Assembly: GCF_000230835.1 (NCBI RefSeq)
Contig: NZ_CM001240.1
Span: 3,202,779 to 3,266,778, forward strand
Length of the DNA stretch: 64,000 nt
Direction of reading: 5' to 3'
From: Clostridium sp. DL-VIII
Lineage (GTDB): Bacteria > Bacillota > Clostridia > Clostridiales > Clostridiaceae
Under the pieces are notes generated by a model. That model was not told the DNA's origin. It ran no database searches and saw only the letters and a list, made by a program, of their open reading frames with translations. Position 1 is the stretch's first letter; every line of letters starts with the position of its first letter. The position numbers and the translations under genes were made by a program. Shown here piece after piece: positions 9,008 to 18,896 of the stretch.

Positions 9008-9041
9008 TAGCATGTGGGAATGCTCGCATGCTATATTTTTT
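9008..9041 (+). terminator. Terminator after the second PBP
   Basis: A 9-bp stem (TAGCATGTG with CGCATGCTA, one G-U pair) and an 8-base loop precede a run of T. It lies 77 bases after the PBP stop and 92 bases before murE, so murE may have its own promoter or be read by partial read-through. Confidence 0.7.
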
Positions 9042-9132
9042 TAGCATATTAGTTTCTTAGAAAAATTCTGCATTGTTATAAAATATAAAATTCAGTGTAG
9101 ATATAAGGTAAATTAGTTAGGAGAGATTCAAT

Positions 9133-10593
9133 ATGAATTTGAAAAATGTTTTAAAGGAAATAGACTATGAAGTAGTCCAGGGGAACATTGATGTAGAAAT
9201 CAATAAAATTAATTATGATAGTAGAAAAGTTAAGAGCCTGGATGTTTTTGTGTGCATAAAAGGATATGCAACAGATGGACATAAATATATTGATAAAGCA
9301 ATTGAAAATGGAGCAAAGGTAGTAGTAATACAAGATAGTATAGAAATAAAGGATAATGATGTTATTGTTATTAAATGCACTGACACGAGAAAATCTTTGG
9401 CGCTTATGGGTGCAAACTATTATGATAATCCTAGTGATAAAATGAAGATAATTGGTATTACAGGTACTAATGGAAAAACTACTACAGCCTTTATGATAAA
9501 AGAAATTCTAGAAGCAGCTAATAAAAAGGTTGGACTAATTGGAACTATTGCTAATTTTATAGGTAAAGAAAAGATTCATACTGAACGAACAACTCCAGAA
9601 TCTTTAGAATTACAAGAATTATTTTCTGACATGGTAAATAAAGGTGTAGAGTATTGTGTTATGGAGGTGTCTTCGCATTCTTTAGAGTTAGATAGAGTTT
9701 ATGGAGTTAAATTTGAAATAGGAATCTTTACGAATTTAACAAGAGATCATTTGGATTTTCATAAGACTTTTGAAAATTATTATAATGCAAAATTTAAACT
9801 TTTCAAACGAGCTAGAATAAAAATTGTTAATGTTGACGATAATTACGGAGGAAGAGTAATTGAAGATTTGAATAAACTAAATGCTGATAAGATTTATTCA
9901 TTCTCGGTAAAGGATAATTCGGATTTTAAAGCATTTGATGAAGTTATGGGAAGCAGAGAAATTATGTTTAAGCTTAAACTCGAAAAAGAGGAACAGTTTA
10001 CCTTAAATATACCTGGCGAATATAACATATATAATGCATTAGGATCAATAGCAGCATGTTATAAATTAGGTATAAATGAAGAAGCAATAAAAAAAGGAAT
10101 AGAAAATGTTGTTGTCTTAGGTAGATGTGAAAGAGTAGCTAAAGAATATAATTTACCTTATGAAATTATTATAGATTACGCACATACACCAGATGGGCTT
10201 GAAAACATATTAAAAACTGCAAAAGGATTTACTAAAGGAAAGTTAATTTCTGTATTTGGCTGTGGCGGAGACAGAGATAAGGTTAAAAGACCTCAAATGG
10301 GCAAAATATCAATTGATATTGCAGATATTTCAATAGTAACATCAGATAACCCTAGAAGTGAAGAGCCTATGGATATTATAAAAGATATTGAAACTGGCCT
10401 TGATAAAGATAATTATATAGTAATTGAAAATAGAAAAGAAGCAATAAAAAAGGCTATAACCATTGCAGAAGCGGGTGATGTAATAGTTATTGCCGGAAAA
10501 GGTCATGAGACTTATCAAATTTTAAAGAATGAAACTATACATTTTGATGAAAGAGAAGTTGTTAAAGAAATACTTTATGAAGTTAACAAATAG
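9133..10593 (+). CDS. murE: UDP-N-acetylmuramoyl-tripeptide synthetase MurE
   Basis: A 486-residue Mur ligase that adds the third stem-peptide residue to UDP-MurNAc-L-Ala-D-Glu in the cytoplasm, using ATP. Seen in order: N-terminal UDP-binding domain ([19 protein letters not shown]), P-loop [48 protein letters not shown] with the carbamylated-lysine region, and C-terminal SDNPRSEEP. The DNPR motif is the signature for adding meso-diaminopimelate rather than lysine, consistent with dapF in the same window. The ATG follows AGGAGAG. Its length is normal for the family. Confidence 0.96.
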   Translation: MNLKNVLKEIDYEVVQGNIDVEINKINYDSRKVKSLDVFVCIKGYATDGHKYIDKAIENGAKVVVIQDSIEIKDNDVIVIKCTDTRKSLALMGANYYDNPSDKMKIIGITGTNGKTTTAFMIKEILEAANKKVGLIGTIANFIGKEKIHTERTTPESLELQELFSDMVNKGVEYCVMEVSSHSLELDRVYGVKFEIGIFTNLTRDHLDFHKTFENYYNAKFKLFKRARIKIVNVDDNYGGRVIEDLNKLNADKIYSFSVKDNSDFKAFDEVMGSREIMFKLKLEKEEQFTLNIPGEYNIYNALGSIAACYKLGINEEAIKKGIENVVVLGRCERVAKEYNLPYEIIIDYAHTPDGLENILKTAKGFTKGKLISVFGCGGDRDKVKRPQMGKISIDIADISIVTSDNPRSEEPMDIIKDIETGLDKDNYIVIENRKEAIKKAITIAEAGDVIVIAGKGHETYQILKNETIHFDEREVVKEILYEVNK

Positions 10594-10783
10594 TAATTTA
10601 CAATAAATCGTTAATTTTATTTAATGAGCTTTTATAAATTATAAGTAAATATAAATTGAATTTTTAGATCTTATATATTAATAGCATAGTTAAATTTTAT
10701 TGGTTAATTGTTAATTACAACTTTGTATATAAACTATTAACTCATAACTTTTAACTCTTAACTGAGAGCAAGGGGTGTTAAAC

Positions 10784-12148
10784 TTGGATTTAAATTTAGA
10801 AGAGATAATAAAAGCAGTAGATGGTGAGATTATAATTAAAAATAATGAAGGTTTGTTTAACAGGATCTCTACAGATACAAGGAAAATAGAAAAAGATAAT
10901 TTATTCATCGCATTAAAAGGTGGAAATTTTAATGGAAATGATTATGCTATACATGCGTTTGAAAAAGGTGCAGCAATAGTAGTAATCGATGAAGTAAAAT
11001 TTGATTTTAAAGAATGCGATAATATTGGAACTGTTATTAAAGTTAAAGATACTAAAGCAGCGTTAAGTGATTTAGCAAGGTTTTATAGAAAAAAACTTGG
11101 AGTTAAAGTTGTTGGAATAACTGGATCCACAGGAAAGACATCAACAAAAGATTTGATTGCTGCATTTTTAAGCGGGAAATATAAAGTATTTAAGACTCAA
11201 GGAAATTTTAATAATGAAATAGGATTACCTCTTATGATATTTGAATTATCAAAAGAGATAGATATTGCTGTGCTTGAAATGGGGACGAGTAATTTTGGTG
11301 AAATAAACAGACTTGCAAGTGTCGCACTTCCAGATGTTGCTGCAATAACTAATATTGGAGTTGCACATATAGAATATTTGAAGACAAGGGAAAATATACT
11401 TAAAGAGAAGATGTGTATAAGTGATTTTTTTGAAAGTAAAAATTCTCTAATATTAAATTGTGAAAATGATATGCTTAAGACGGTAAAAGAATCAAATAAG
11501 TTTAATCTCCAAAGAATAGGTTATGATGAAAGTTATGATCTTTATGCTAAGAACATCAAGTTAACATCAGAAGATACCTCTTTTGATGTAATAACAAAAG
11601 ATAATGAAAGTCATAGATTTACCTTAAATATGATTGGAGAGCATAATGTTCTTAATGCTCTTATAGGTATTCAAATAGCAAGAGATTTTGGACTTACCTT
11701 TGAAGAGATGGAAAAAGGTCTAAGGAATTTTAATGCAACTTCCATGAGACTTGAATTTATAAAAAAGGATAGTTTTACAATAATAAATGATTCATATAAT
11801 GCAAATCCTGACTCTATGAAAGCAGCACTTGAAGTTCTCAGGAATTATTCAGGAAATAAAAAAATTGCGGTTCTTGGAACAATGGGTGAGCTTGGAGATT
11901 ATGCTACGGAAGCACATATAAAGGTTGGAGAATTTGCAAGAGGAAAAGCAGACATTTTATTGACTACAGGAAAATTTAAAGAGTGTTTTAAAAAGGGCTT
12001 TGAAGAAGGAACAATGATATTTGAAACTAAAAAAGAGCTAATGGAAAAATTAGTTGATTTAATTGAAGCAGACAGCACTATTTTAGTAAAGGCTTCTAGA
12101 AGTGAGAAATTTGAAGAAATAATTAAGTATATAGAAGAAGTAAAATAA
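10784..12148 (+). CDS. murF: UDP-N-acetylmuramoyl-tripeptide--D-alanyl-D-alanine ligase MurF
   Basis: A 454-residue Mur ligase that attaches D-Ala-D-Ala to complete the UDP-MurNAc-pentapeptide. Motifs: STDTRKIEKDNLFIALKGG in the N-terminal domain, P-loop GITGSTGKTSTKDLI, the LEMGTSNFGEINRL segment, ITNIGVAHIEYL, and NDSYNANPDSMKAALEVL with the family's C-terminal signature. A GTG at 10775 opens the frame, but AAGGGGTG overlaps it; the TTG at 10784 sits 7 bases after that site and is the likelier start. The 190-base gap from murE contains short TAACT-rich repeats but no gene. Confidence 0.95.
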   Translation: MDLNLEEIIKAVDGEIIIKNNEGLFNRISTDTRKIEKDNLFIALKGGNFNGNDYAIHAFEKGAAIVVIDEVKFDFKECDNIGTVIKVKDTKAALSDLARFYRKKLGVKVVGITGSTGKTSTKDLIAAFLSGKYKVFKTQGNFNNEIGLPLMIFELSKEIDIAVLEMGTSNFGEINRLASVALPDVAAITNIGVAHIEYLKTRENILKEKMCISDFFESKNSLILNCENDMLKTVKESNKFNLQRIGYDESYDLYAKNIKLTSEDTSFDVITKDNESHRFTLNMIGEHNVLNALIGIQIARDFGLTFEEMEKGLRNFNATSMRLEFIKKDSFTIINDSYNANPDSMKAALEVLRNYSGNKKIAVLGTMGELGDYATEAHIKVGEFARGKADILLTTGKFKECFKKGFEEGTMIFETKKELMEKLVDLIEADSTILVKASRSEKFEEIIKYIEEVK

Positions 12149-12348
12149 AACGAAGGAGGTGACTTGCCTTAAGTTTGACATCTTAAAGAAATAATTGTTG
12201 TTTGCTGTTTATTTAAAAGTATATGGGGGAGAGTAAGCAGTGTTAAAAATACTTCATACGGAGTATAGTTTATATCTCAGATAATATAACTAGAATAATT
12301 GCAAAGTTACTGCGATTACTTTAACTTAGATGTCTTAGGCAACACTAG
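12149..12348 (+). promoter_or_regulatory. Unusual leader between murF and mraY
   Basis: This 200-base gap starts with a near-perfect ribosome binding site (AAGGAGGTGA, 12153-12162), but the next possible start (TTG) meets a stop after two codons. TTGCCTTAAG...ACATCT near 12163-12182 is roughly complementary to AGATGTCTTAGGCAA near 12328-12342, so the gap could fold as one large structure ending just before mraY. Whether it is a regulatory leader or the relic of a lost gene cannot be told from sequence. Confidence 0.35.
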
Positions 12349-13332
12349 ATGGGGGAAGTAGTAAACATATTAAGTAATTATAAAATTTTGGCACCGTTAA
12401 TAATAGGATTTTTATTTGCAATAGTACTTGGGCCAATATTCATACCGATATTGCATAAACTGAAATTTGGGCAGAACATTAGAAAAGAAGGACCTAAAAG
12501 CCATCAGAAGAAATCGGGAACACCTACTATGGGTGGGCTTATATTCTTTATTGCAACAGCTGCTGCAATATTAATTTTGGGACAAAAGCTTATGAATAAG
12601 GAAATGATTATGCTATATTCATTTCTTGCATTTGGCTTTATAGGATTCTTAGATGATATATTAAAGATAATACATAAAGATAATTTGGGATTAAGAGCAG
12701 CACAAAAGATGATATTATTAGTTGTATTTTCATTAGCATTAGCATGGTATGGATATATAACAATAGGAAGTGATATTTTAATACCATTTGTAAATGGAGA
12801 AGCAAGAATTTTAAATTTAGGCATTTTATATATACCGTTTATAGTATTTTATTATGCAGCTGTAACAAATGCAGTAAATTTAACAGATGGAATAGATGGT
12901 CTTGCAACTTCTGTTACTATAATAGTATTAACCTTTTTTGCAATAGTAAGTTTTAGAACAAAAAATACTGAAATCACAATTTTTTCGGTAGCATTAATTG
13001 GCGCATTACTCGGATTTTTAAGGTTCAACGCTTTCCCAGCGAAAATATTCATGGGGGATACTGGTTCTCTAGCTCTTGGTGGAGTTATAGGCACAATAGC
13101 TTTAATGTTAAAAATGGAGATATTTGTAGTTATAGTAGGTGGAATATATGTTATTGAAACTTTATCTGTTATAATCCAAGTTACTTCATTTAAGTTGACT
13201 GGCAAAAGAGTGTTTAAAATGTCTCCTATACACCATCACTTTGAACAGCTTGGATGGAGTGAGATAAAGATAGTTACAGTATTCTCTATTATTACAGCAG
13301 TTTTATGTGTGATAGGTTTTATGGCACTTTAG
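12349..13332 (+). CDS. mraY: Phospho-N-acetylmuramoyl-pentapeptide-transferase MraY
   Basis: A polytopic membrane enzyme of 327 residues. It transfers phospho-MurNAc-pentapeptide to undecaprenyl phosphate, making lipid I. The ten-helix pattern is visible, with cytoplasmic signature loops: [19 protein letters not shown] near the N-terminus, the metal-binding [35 protein letters not shown] and the histidine loop [15 protein letters not shown]. The ribosome site before the ATG is weak (TTAGG), and a GGGGGA lies just inside the frame, so the exact first codon is less certain than the gene. It follows the unusual leader at 12149-12348. Confidence 0.95.
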   Translation: MGEVVNILSNYKILAPLIIGFLFAIVLGPIFIPILHKLKFGQNIRKEGPKSHQKKSGTPTMGGLIFFIATAAAILILGQKLMNKEMIMLYSFLAFGFIGFLDDILKIIHKDNLGLRAAQKMILLVVFSLALAWYGYITIGSDILIPFVNGEARILNLGILYIPFIVFYYAAVTNAVNLTDGIDGLATSVTIIVLTFFAIVSFRTKNTEITIFSVALIGALLGFLRFNAFPAKIFMGDTGSLALGGVIGTIALMLKMEIFVVIVGGIYVIETLSVIIQVTSFKLTGKRVFKMSPIHHHFEQLGWSEIKIVTVFSIITAVLCVIGFMAL

Positions 13333-13357
13333 TTAATTAGATTTGGAGGATTTATGT

Positions 13358-14482
13358 ATGAAAGGTATTAGGTCCAAAAGAAAAAATAAAATGGGTGAAA
13401 TAGATTATGGGGTATTTTACTCTGTCCTTTTACTGCTTTCTATCGGGGTAATTATGGTTTATTCTGCAAGCTCGTATTATGCGATGTTTGTAGTTCATGA
13501 CAGCATGTATTTTCTGAAAAAACAATTGATATCAGCAATAATCGGTGTTATCGCTATGTTATTTACGATGAGTTTTGATTACCATAAGATAAAGAGATTT
13601 ACAATAATGGCAATGATACTAACTATACCATTGCTTTTAGCCGTGTTTCTCTTTACTGGTGTTAATGGAGCTCAAAGATGGATTCCGCTTGGACCATTTG
13701 GAAGCTTACAGCCATCTGAAGTTGCAAAATATGTTGTAGTATTATTTTTAGCTATGAGTTTAGAGCTAAAAGGAGAAGGAGTTAAAACATTATCGACAGG
13801 AATAGTTCCTTACTTAGCAGTTGCAGGCTTTTATGCAGCAATTGTACTTGCAGAAAAAAACTTAAGTATTGCATCGGTTATAATGATAGTTACTTTTATT
13901 GTTCTTTTCGCAGCAGGAGGAAAGCTTAAGCATTTATTTGGAATTGTAGCTCCAGTCTTAGTGGCTGCTGCACTTTTCTTTACTTTTTCATCAGATTACA
14001 GAAGAGCAAGAATGTTAAATTTCATAAATCCATGGCAGGATCCAACAGGAGACGGTTATCAATTAATACAATCTTTTTATGCGTTAGGTGCAGGTGGGAT
14101 TACTGGCCTTGGTCTTGGCCAATCAAGGCAAAAAACCTTATATATGCCAGAACCACATAATGATTTTATCTTCTCAATAATAGGTGAAGAATTAGGTCTT
14201 ATAGGGTGTTTGTGTATAATAGCTCTCTTTATAATATTAATTTGGAGAGGGATTAGTGTAGCAATGAAAGCGAAAGATACTTATGGTACACTTCTTGCAA
14301 TAGGGATAACATCTGTTATAGCTGTTCAGTCGCTTATAAACATAGCAGTTGTAACAGGTTCAATGCCAGTTACAGGAGTTCCACTGCCATTTATTAGTTA
14401 TGGGGGATCAGCCTTAGTAATAAATATGACGGCAATAGGTGTGCTTCTAAATATATCAAGGCAGCGTGAAGGAAGAGAATAA
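13358..14482 (+). CDS. spoVE: SEDS-family glycosyltransferase SpoVE/FtsW
   Basis: A 374-residue polytopic membrane protein of the SEDS family, which polymerises lipid II into glycan strands together with a class B PBP. Family motifs are clear: YSASSYYAMF, FTGVNGAQRWIPLGPFGSLQPSE, the loop YQLIQSFYALGAGGITGLGLGQ split across 240-270, PEPHNDFIFSIIGEELGLIG and PLPFISYGGSALV. The frame opens at a TTG at 13343, but GGAGG (13345-13349) clearly serves the ATG at 13358. It is paired with two SpoVD-like PBPs in this cluster, so it could act in cortex synthesis (SpoVE), septation (FtsW) or both. Confidence 0.93.
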   Translation: MKGIRSKRKNKMGEIDYGVFYSVLLLLSIGVIMVYSASSYYAMFVVHDSMYFLKKQLISAIIGVIAMLFTMSFDYHKIKRFTIMAMILTIPLLLAVFLFTGVNGAQRWIPLGPFGSLQPSEVAKYVVVLFLAMSLELKGEGVKTLSTGIVPYLAVAGFYAAIVLAEKNLSIASVIMIVTFIVLFAAGGKLKHLFGIVAPVLVAAALFFTFSSDYRRARMLNFINPWQDPTGDGYQLIQSFYALGAGGITGLGLGQSRQKTLYMPEPHNDFIFSIIGEELGLIGCLCIIALFIILIWRGISVAMKAKDTYGTLLAIGITSVIAVQSLINIAVVTGSMPVTGVPLPFISYGGSALVINMTAIGVLLNISRQREGRE

Positions 14483-14545
14483 TAAAAAAATATTAGTATT
14501 AAGTTATGGATTTAATTTATATGTTGAATATTTATTCATTATACA

Positions 14546-14586
14546 GGGCAAAGAACTAAGAAATAATTCTTTGTCTTGTATTTTTT
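14546..14586 (+). terminator. Terminator after spoVE/ftsW
   Basis: A 9-bp stem (GGCAAAGAA with TTCTTTGTC, one G-U pair) is followed by TTGTATTTTTTT. It splits the cluster into an upstream mraZ-spoVE part and a downstream divIB-divIVA part. The rest of the gap to 14725 is A+T-rich with no gene. Confidence 0.7.
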
Positions 14587-14725
14587 TAGAAAATATAGAA
14601 ATCTATTTGAAAATTTGATGAAAATATTTTGTTAAAGTGTTATTATTATATATGAAATTTGTATAAAATATTATTATAGTAAAACATATTACAGTGTATG
14701 TAATATGTTAAGAATAGGGATGTAT

Positions 14726-15523
14726 ATGGCAAAATTAAATCATAATAAGTTAACAAATACCAAACGAATAAAGAGTAATAATAAATTAATCTTAAGATTA
14801 AAAAAGAGAAGATTAATTAGAAAAATTATATTAATTGGTATAATTTTTGCTGTCGGGATAACAATTTTTTCAGTTAAATCAAATTTTTTTATAATTAAAA
14901 AAGTAGCTATTTTAGGAAATCCAGTAATGAGCGGAGAAGATGTTAAAAAAAATACAGAGAATTTGATAGGCCAAAATATTCTGTTTATAAGCAATAAAAG
15001 CATTATAGAGCAGGCAGAGAAAAATCCATATGTAGAAAGTGTTGAAATAAGCAAGGCATATCCTAAACAAGTTAATATTAAGGTGACAGAAAAACAAGGA
15101 GCTTTTTATATTGAACAAGATGGACAAAATTATGTATTAGATAGTGATGCGAGATTGTTAGAAAAAACAGATGATGTTGAAAATCGGAGTTTAGTAAATT
15201 TAAAAGGAATTGAGTTGAAAAATGTTGATTTAGGAAGCAAAGTTTCAGATGATGATCGAACATTGCAGCTTTTGAATATTTTTTATCAAATAATAAAAAG
15301 CAATCCTACTAATTTCAATATAGATTCCATTGATGTAAGTGATTTTATGAATATAAAAGTATATATAGGAAAAGTTGAAGGTAGACTAGGCGATGATGAA
15401 AACATACCTGATAAAATGAATAAGCTATTACATATAATTGAAAATCCTAATATTGGAATTGTAAAAGGATATGTAGATGTAGGCTTTAATGGAGCACCTG
15501 TATATTATAAGGAAGAAAGGTAG
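14726..15523 (+). CDS. divIB: Cell division protein DivIB/FtsQ
   Basis: A 265-residue bitopic protein. It has a basic cytoplasmic N-terminus, one membrane span (~35-55, IILIGIIFAVGITIFSV), an extracellular POTRA domain (IIKKVAILGNPVMSGEDV through YPKQVNIKVTE) and a beta domain (YVLDSDARLLEK). DivIB/FtsQ stabilises the FtsL-DivIC complex at the septum. Three in-frame ATGs compete (14705, 14720, 14726). The AGGG at 14716-14719 is best spaced for 14726. Genes for DUF881 and Sbp proteins follow immediately, the usual firmicute order. Confidence 0.88.
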   Translation: MAKLNHNKLTNTKRIKSNNKLILRLKKRRLIRKIILIGIIFAVGITIFSVKSNFFIIKKVAILGNPVMSGEDVKKNTENLIGQNILFISNKSIIEQAEKNPYVESVEISKAYPKQVNIKVTEKQGAFYIEQDGQNYVLDSDARLLEKTDDVENRSLVNLKGIELKNVDLGSKVSDDDRTLQLLNIFYQIIKSNPTNFNIDSIDVSDFMNIKVYIGKVEGRLGDDENIPDKMNKLLHIIENPNIGIVKGYVDVGFNGAPVYYKEER

Positions 15524-15530
15524 GTTAGGG

Positions 15531-16259
15531 ATGAAAATATCTAGATCTCAATTATTTGTAGCAATTGTTTGTGCACTATTAGGTTTTTTATTAGCATATC
15601 AATTTAAAGTCTTATCTAACAAGAATATTGAATCTAATATTAATAATTATGATAAAAATGATATAATTTCAGAAATTGAAGCATTAAAGAAAGAGAAAGA
15701 AGAATTACAGACTACAAATTCTAAATTATCTGAACAACTTAAGGAGATGGAAGAAACAGCATCTAAAGACGGTAATGTTGGTTCGGATATAAAAAACCAA
15801 CTAGATAATGCCAGAATGCACTTAGGGGTTGTTGATGTAAAAGGGCCAGGTGTAGTACTTACTATAACACCTAAAACGTCAATGTTTGGAGGCACTTCTA
15901 GTGATGGAAACCGAGATTTGGGTGAAGATGAGCTTGTTCACATAGTGAATTTACTTTGGTATTCTGGTGCAGAGGCAATATCTATAAATGATATTAGGAT
16001 AACTCCCCAGACAGGGATCAAAACAGCAGGAAATAGTATTGCAATAGGTTCGACTGGAAGAGTGTATCCAAGAGATAAGATTGTAATCAAAGCAATTGGA
16101 GATAAAGGAAGACTCAATGTAGGAATATCTTTTCCAGGTTCTTTAGATTATCTAGCTCTTCTTAATTACAATAATGATGTAAAATCAGAAGATGACATAT
16201 TTATAGGAAAGACAACACAATCATTGAAAAATGACTTTATGAAGTCAGTTAAAGAATAG
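15531..16259 (+). CDS. DUF881-family protein (first copy)
   Basis: A 242-residue protein: short N-terminus, one membrane anchor (LFVAIVCALLGFLLAYQF), a coiled coil (about 35-80, IEALKKEKEELQTTNSKL) and the DUF881 domain. The domain holds VVDVKGPGVVLTI, LWYSGAEAISINDIRIT and IKAIGDKGRLNVGI. The family is widespread in firmicute division clusters and has no settled biochemical role. The frame is open from 15489 inside divIB; the ATG at 15531 begins 7 bases after the divIB stop and suits the family. A paralogue lies two genes on at 16677, separated by sbp. Confidence 0.85.
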   Translation: MKISRSQLFVAIVCALLGFLLAYQFKVLSNKNIESNINNYDKNDIISEIEALKKEKEELQTTNSKLSEQLKEMEETASKDGNVGSDIKNQLDNARMHLGVVDVKGPGVVLTITPKTSMFGGTSSDGNRDLGEDELVHIVNLLWYSGAEAISINDIRITPQTGIKTAGNSIAIGSTGRVYPRDKIVIKAIGDKGRLNVGISFPGSLDYLALLNYNNDVKSEDDIFIGKTTQSLKNDFMKSVKE

Positions 16260-16271
16260 GGGAGAATTAAT

Positions 16272-16664
16272 TTGATTGCAGTAATAGGACTATTAATTGG
16301 AATAATATTAGGATTTGTATTAGATGTTAATATATCAGATAAATTATCACCATATATGTCTGTAGCTATACTTGCATGCTTAGATTCAGTATTTGGAGCA
16401 ATTAGGGGAAATCTTTCTAAAAATTTTCAACCAGATATTTTTATATCGGGATTTTTTGGTAATGCACTGCTTGCAGCAGCTCTTGCTTATTTAGGAGACA
16501 AACTAGGAATACCAATATATATGGCAGCAGTAATTGTGTTTGGAGGAAGAATATTTGATAATTTCGCAATTATAAGAAGATTATTATTAGAAGAATTTAA
16601 GAATAGAAGAAAGAATAGGACTAAAAGTGTTACTGATAATAAAGAAGAAAATGATATTAAATAA
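16272..16664 (+). CDS. sbp: Small basic protein Sbp (DUF1290)
   Basis: A 130-residue membrane protein of the DUF1290/Sbp family, with three or four hydrophobic segments and a basic C-terminal tail (LLLEEFKNRRKNRTKS). Characteristic stretches are ACLDSVFGAIRGNL, FISGFFGNALLAAALAYLGD and GGRIFDNFAIIRR. It starts with TTG after GGGGAGAA. It is sandwiched between two DUF881 genes, the standard arrangement upstream of ftsZ in many firmicutes. The function is unknown; context links it to division or envelope assembly. Confidence 0.88.
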   Translation: MIAVIGLLIGIILGFVLDVNISDKLSPYMSVAILACLDSVFGAIRGNLSKNFQPDIFISGFFGNALLAAALAYLGDKLGIPIYMAAVIVFGGRIFDNFAIIRRLLLEEFKNRRKNRTKSVTDNKEENDIK

Positions 16665-16676
16665 AGAGGTGATGTG

Positions 16677-17411
16677 ATGAAAAATAATAAGGGGTTTTTC
16701 TTTGTTTTCATTGCAACCATAATATTAGGGGCATTAATATCGATGAACTTTAATTTTCAAAGGGGTCAAACATATAATCAGTTAAATTCCACAGAATATC
16801 TAAATGCTGTAGAGGAAAGAGCAGCTTTATATAGAGAGGTAGGAGACCTTAAAGAAGATAATAGTGAAAAGATGAATAAAATAAGGAATTATGAAGAAAA
16901 TGATACTAAAAATGATAAAATTTTAGAAGATATGAAGGCTCAGATAGGTGATTATGAAACCCTTATGGGATTAACTAAAGCAGAAGGTTCTGGAATTATA
17001 TTAACTATAAATGATGGAAATACAAATGTAATTGAAGATAATTCAGATGAAATCCATGACAAACTCCTCCATGATTATGATATGGCATTGGTTTTGAATG
17101 AATTACGTGCTGCCGGGGCAGAGGCTATTAGCGTTAATAATCATAGAATTGTACCGTGGTCTGGAGTAATATGTAATTGGGCCTTCATAGGCTTTGAGGA
17201 TGGAAGTATGGAATATGCTCCTTTTAATATTTATGCCATAGGAGATCCAGAAAAGCTAAAGGCAGCACTTTTAGAAGATGGAAGTCACGTAAAGCAGCTT
17301 ATATTTAGAAAGCTTTATGTTAATATTGAGGAATCTGATAAAATAATAATGCCACCAACAACAGCAAATTCAAATGTTAAGTATATGGCTAGAAATGATG
17401 AAAAGAAATAA
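16677..17411 (+). CDS. DUF881-family protein (second copy)
   Basis: A 244-residue paralogue of the 15531 gene with the same plan: membrane anchor (GFFFVFIATIILGALIS), coiled coil (about 45-85) and DUF881 domain (GIILTINDGNTNVIED, LNELRAAGAEAISVNNHRIV). The ATG at 16677 follows GAGGTGA; a GTG at 16674 is the alternative. In many firmicutes the next genes would be ftsZ or the spoIIGA-sigE-sigG set. Here the next gene is yggS, 84 bases on, so that block is missing at this locus. Confidence 0.85.
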   Translation: MKNNKGFFFVFIATIILGALISMNFNFQRGQTYNQLNSTEYLNAVEERAALYREVGDLKEDNSEKMNKIRNYEENDTKNDKILEDMKAQIGDYETLMGLTKAEGSGIILTINDGNTNVIEDNSDEIHDKLLHDYDMALVLNELRAAGAEAISVNNHRIVPWSGVICNWAFIGFEDGSMEYAPFNIYAIGDPEKLKAALLEDGSHVKQLIFRKLYVNIEESDKIIMPPTTANSNVKYMARNDEKK

Positions 17412-17495
17412 AATAAATTAATATTTTTGAAGGAAATTTTAATTTTGTATAGAATATAACTTATGAGGAAAGGAATAGTTTTTTAGGTGTTGATT

Positions 17496-18182
17496 ATGGG
17501 AATTAAACAAAATATAGAAAAATTACAATCTAGGATTCCAAAAGAGGTGAAGCTTTTAGCAGTTTCTAAGACAAAGCCGCTAGAAGATTTAGAAGAAGCA
17601 TATATGGCTGGAATGAGGGATTTTGGAGAAAATAAGGTCCAAGAAATGATAAAAAAAGCAGAAAGCTTTCATGAGGATGTTAGATGGCATATGATAGGTC
17701 ATCTTCAAAGTAATAAGGTTAAGTATTTAGTAGATAAAGTTTATTTAATACATTCTTTAGATAGCATTGCTCTGCTTAACGAAATAGAAAAAGTTTTTGG
17801 AAAAGCAAATAAATCTGTAAATACTCTCATTCAGATTAACATTGGAAGGGAAGATAGTAAAAGCGGAATATTAGAAGAGGACTTATATGAATTTATAAGA
17901 GCAATTGAACAGTGCAAATATGTATCTGTAAAAGGTTTAATGGTCATTATTCCAGTAGGAGATGAGGAAAGCAACAGAAAATATTTTAAGAGAACAAAAA
18001 AAATATTTGATGAGCTTAAGGAAAAAGAAGGAGAATATAAAAATATCAGGATGAGCATATTATCCATGGGAATGACTCATGATTTTATGACAGCAATAGA
18101 AGAAGGTTCTAATCTAGTTAGAATAGGAACAGGAATATTTGGGGAAAGAAATTATAATTTAGGAGGCGGAAAAAATGAGTAA
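17496..18182 (+). CDS. yggS: YggS-family pyridoxal phosphate homeostasis protein
   Basis: A 228-residue alanine-racemase-fold protein (YlmE/YggS, PLPBP family) that binds pyridoxal phosphate and buffers vitamin B6 and amino-acid pools; no enzymatic reaction is firmly established. Motifs: [17 protein letters not shown] with the PLP lysine, [25 protein letters not shown], and [32 protein letters not shown] split across the C-terminus. The ATG at 17496 lies 6 bases after AGGTG. It overlaps sepF by 8 bases, matching the conserved ylmE-sepF(ylmF)-ylmG-ylmH order. Confidence 0.93.
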   Translation: MGIKQNIEKLQSRIPKEVKLLAVSKTKPLEDLEEAYMAGMRDFGENKVQEMIKKAESFHEDVRWHMIGHLQSNKVKYLVDKVYLIHSLDSIALLNEIEKVFGKANKSVNTLIQINIGREDSKSGILEEDLYEFIRAIEQCKYVSVKGLMVIIPVGDEESNRKYFKRTKKIFDELKEKEGEYKNIRMSILSMGMTHDFMTAIEEGSNLVRIGTGIFGERNYNLGGGKNE

Positions 18183-18627
18183 CGTTTTGTCAAAGGTTAA
18201 ATCTTTATTAGGATTTGAGGATTATGAGGATTATGATGATTACGAAGATGAAGAATATGAAAATGAGATGAAAGATGAAGAAGAAATGGAGCCAGTTATT
18301 ACAAATAAGAAGAATAGCAAGGTTGTAAATATTCATACATCTTCAACTACAAAGGTAACAATAACTAAACCAGTTGATTATGAAGAAGCAACAGAGATTT
18401 GCGAAGCACTTAAAAACAGAAGAATAGTTTTAGTAAACACAACAATGTTAGAATTAAAAATAGCACAAAGATTATTAGACTTTATTAGTGGCTCTTGCTA
18501 TGCTTTAGGAGGAGAACTGCAACAGATTGAGAAGGGTGTATATATTCTTTCGCCTTCAAACGTTGAGGTAACAAATGAATTAAAGAATGAACTTAGTTCA
18601 AAAGCAATATTTAATTGGTCTAAGTAG
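18175..18627 (+). CDS. sepF: Cell division protein SepF
   Basis: A 150-residue protein: an N-terminal amphipathic membrane-targeting helix ([14 protein letters not shown]), an acidic Asp/Glu/Tyr-rich linker, and the SepF core at ~58-145 ([55 protein letters not shown]). SepF forms rings that anchor FtsZ filaments to the membrane and shape the septum. GGAGG inside the end of yggS provides the start, so translation is probably coupled. It is followed by yggT 12 bases on. Confidence 0.95.
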   Translation: MSNVLSKVKSLLGFEDYEDYDDYEDEEYENEMKDEEEMEPVITNKKNSKVVNIHTSSTTKVTITKPVDYEEATEICEALKNRRIVLVNTTMLELKIAQRLLDFISGSCYALGGELQQIEKGVYILSPSNVEVTNELKNELSSKAIFNWSK

Positions 18628-18639
18628 GAGGAATAAAAT

Positions 18640-18894
18640 ATGACATATAGTGTTTATATGGTTCTTAATTTGTTATTTAACTTATTGGAACTTGCTATAT
18701 TCATAGAATGTATAGCTTCATGGATTCCACAAATTCAAGGAAATAGGTTTGTAAATTTAATACATAACTTTATATATCCTATTTTGGATCCTTTTAGAAA
18801 ACTACAAGATAGATTTATTCCAGGACTTCCGGTTGATTTTTCACCTATATTTGCATTTTTAGTTTTGAATTTACTTAGAGGTCTTATTCGTTAG
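18640..18894 (+). CDS. YggT-family membrane protein (YlmG)
   Basis: An 84-residue protein with two hydrophobic segments and the family's central loop: IASWIPQIQGNRFVN, then PILDPFRKLQDRFIPG and a C-terminal FSPIFAFLVLNLLRGLI. YggT/YlmG proteins are small inner-membrane proteins encoded next to sepF in firmicutes and cyanobacteria, with a proposed role in division or membrane organisation; the exact function is unsettled. AGGAGG precedes the ATG. It is followed two bases after its stop by the RNA-binding gene, so it belongs to the same operon. Confidence 0.9.
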   Translation: MTYSVYMVLNLLFNLLELAIFIECIASWIPQIQGNRFVNLIHNFIYPILDPFRKLQDRFIPGLPVDFSPIFAFLVLNLLRGLIR

Positions 18895-18896
18895 CT

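Noticed and set aside
12149..12348. Known metabolite riboswitch before mraY
   Set aside because: No recognised riboswitch core (for example lysine, SAM, glmS or T-box motifs) is present; only partial complementarity is seen.
12504..13205. Minus-strand ORFs opposite mraY
   Set aside because: They are shadows of the MraY frame; the Ile/Pro-rich translation is typical of antisense to membrane proteins.
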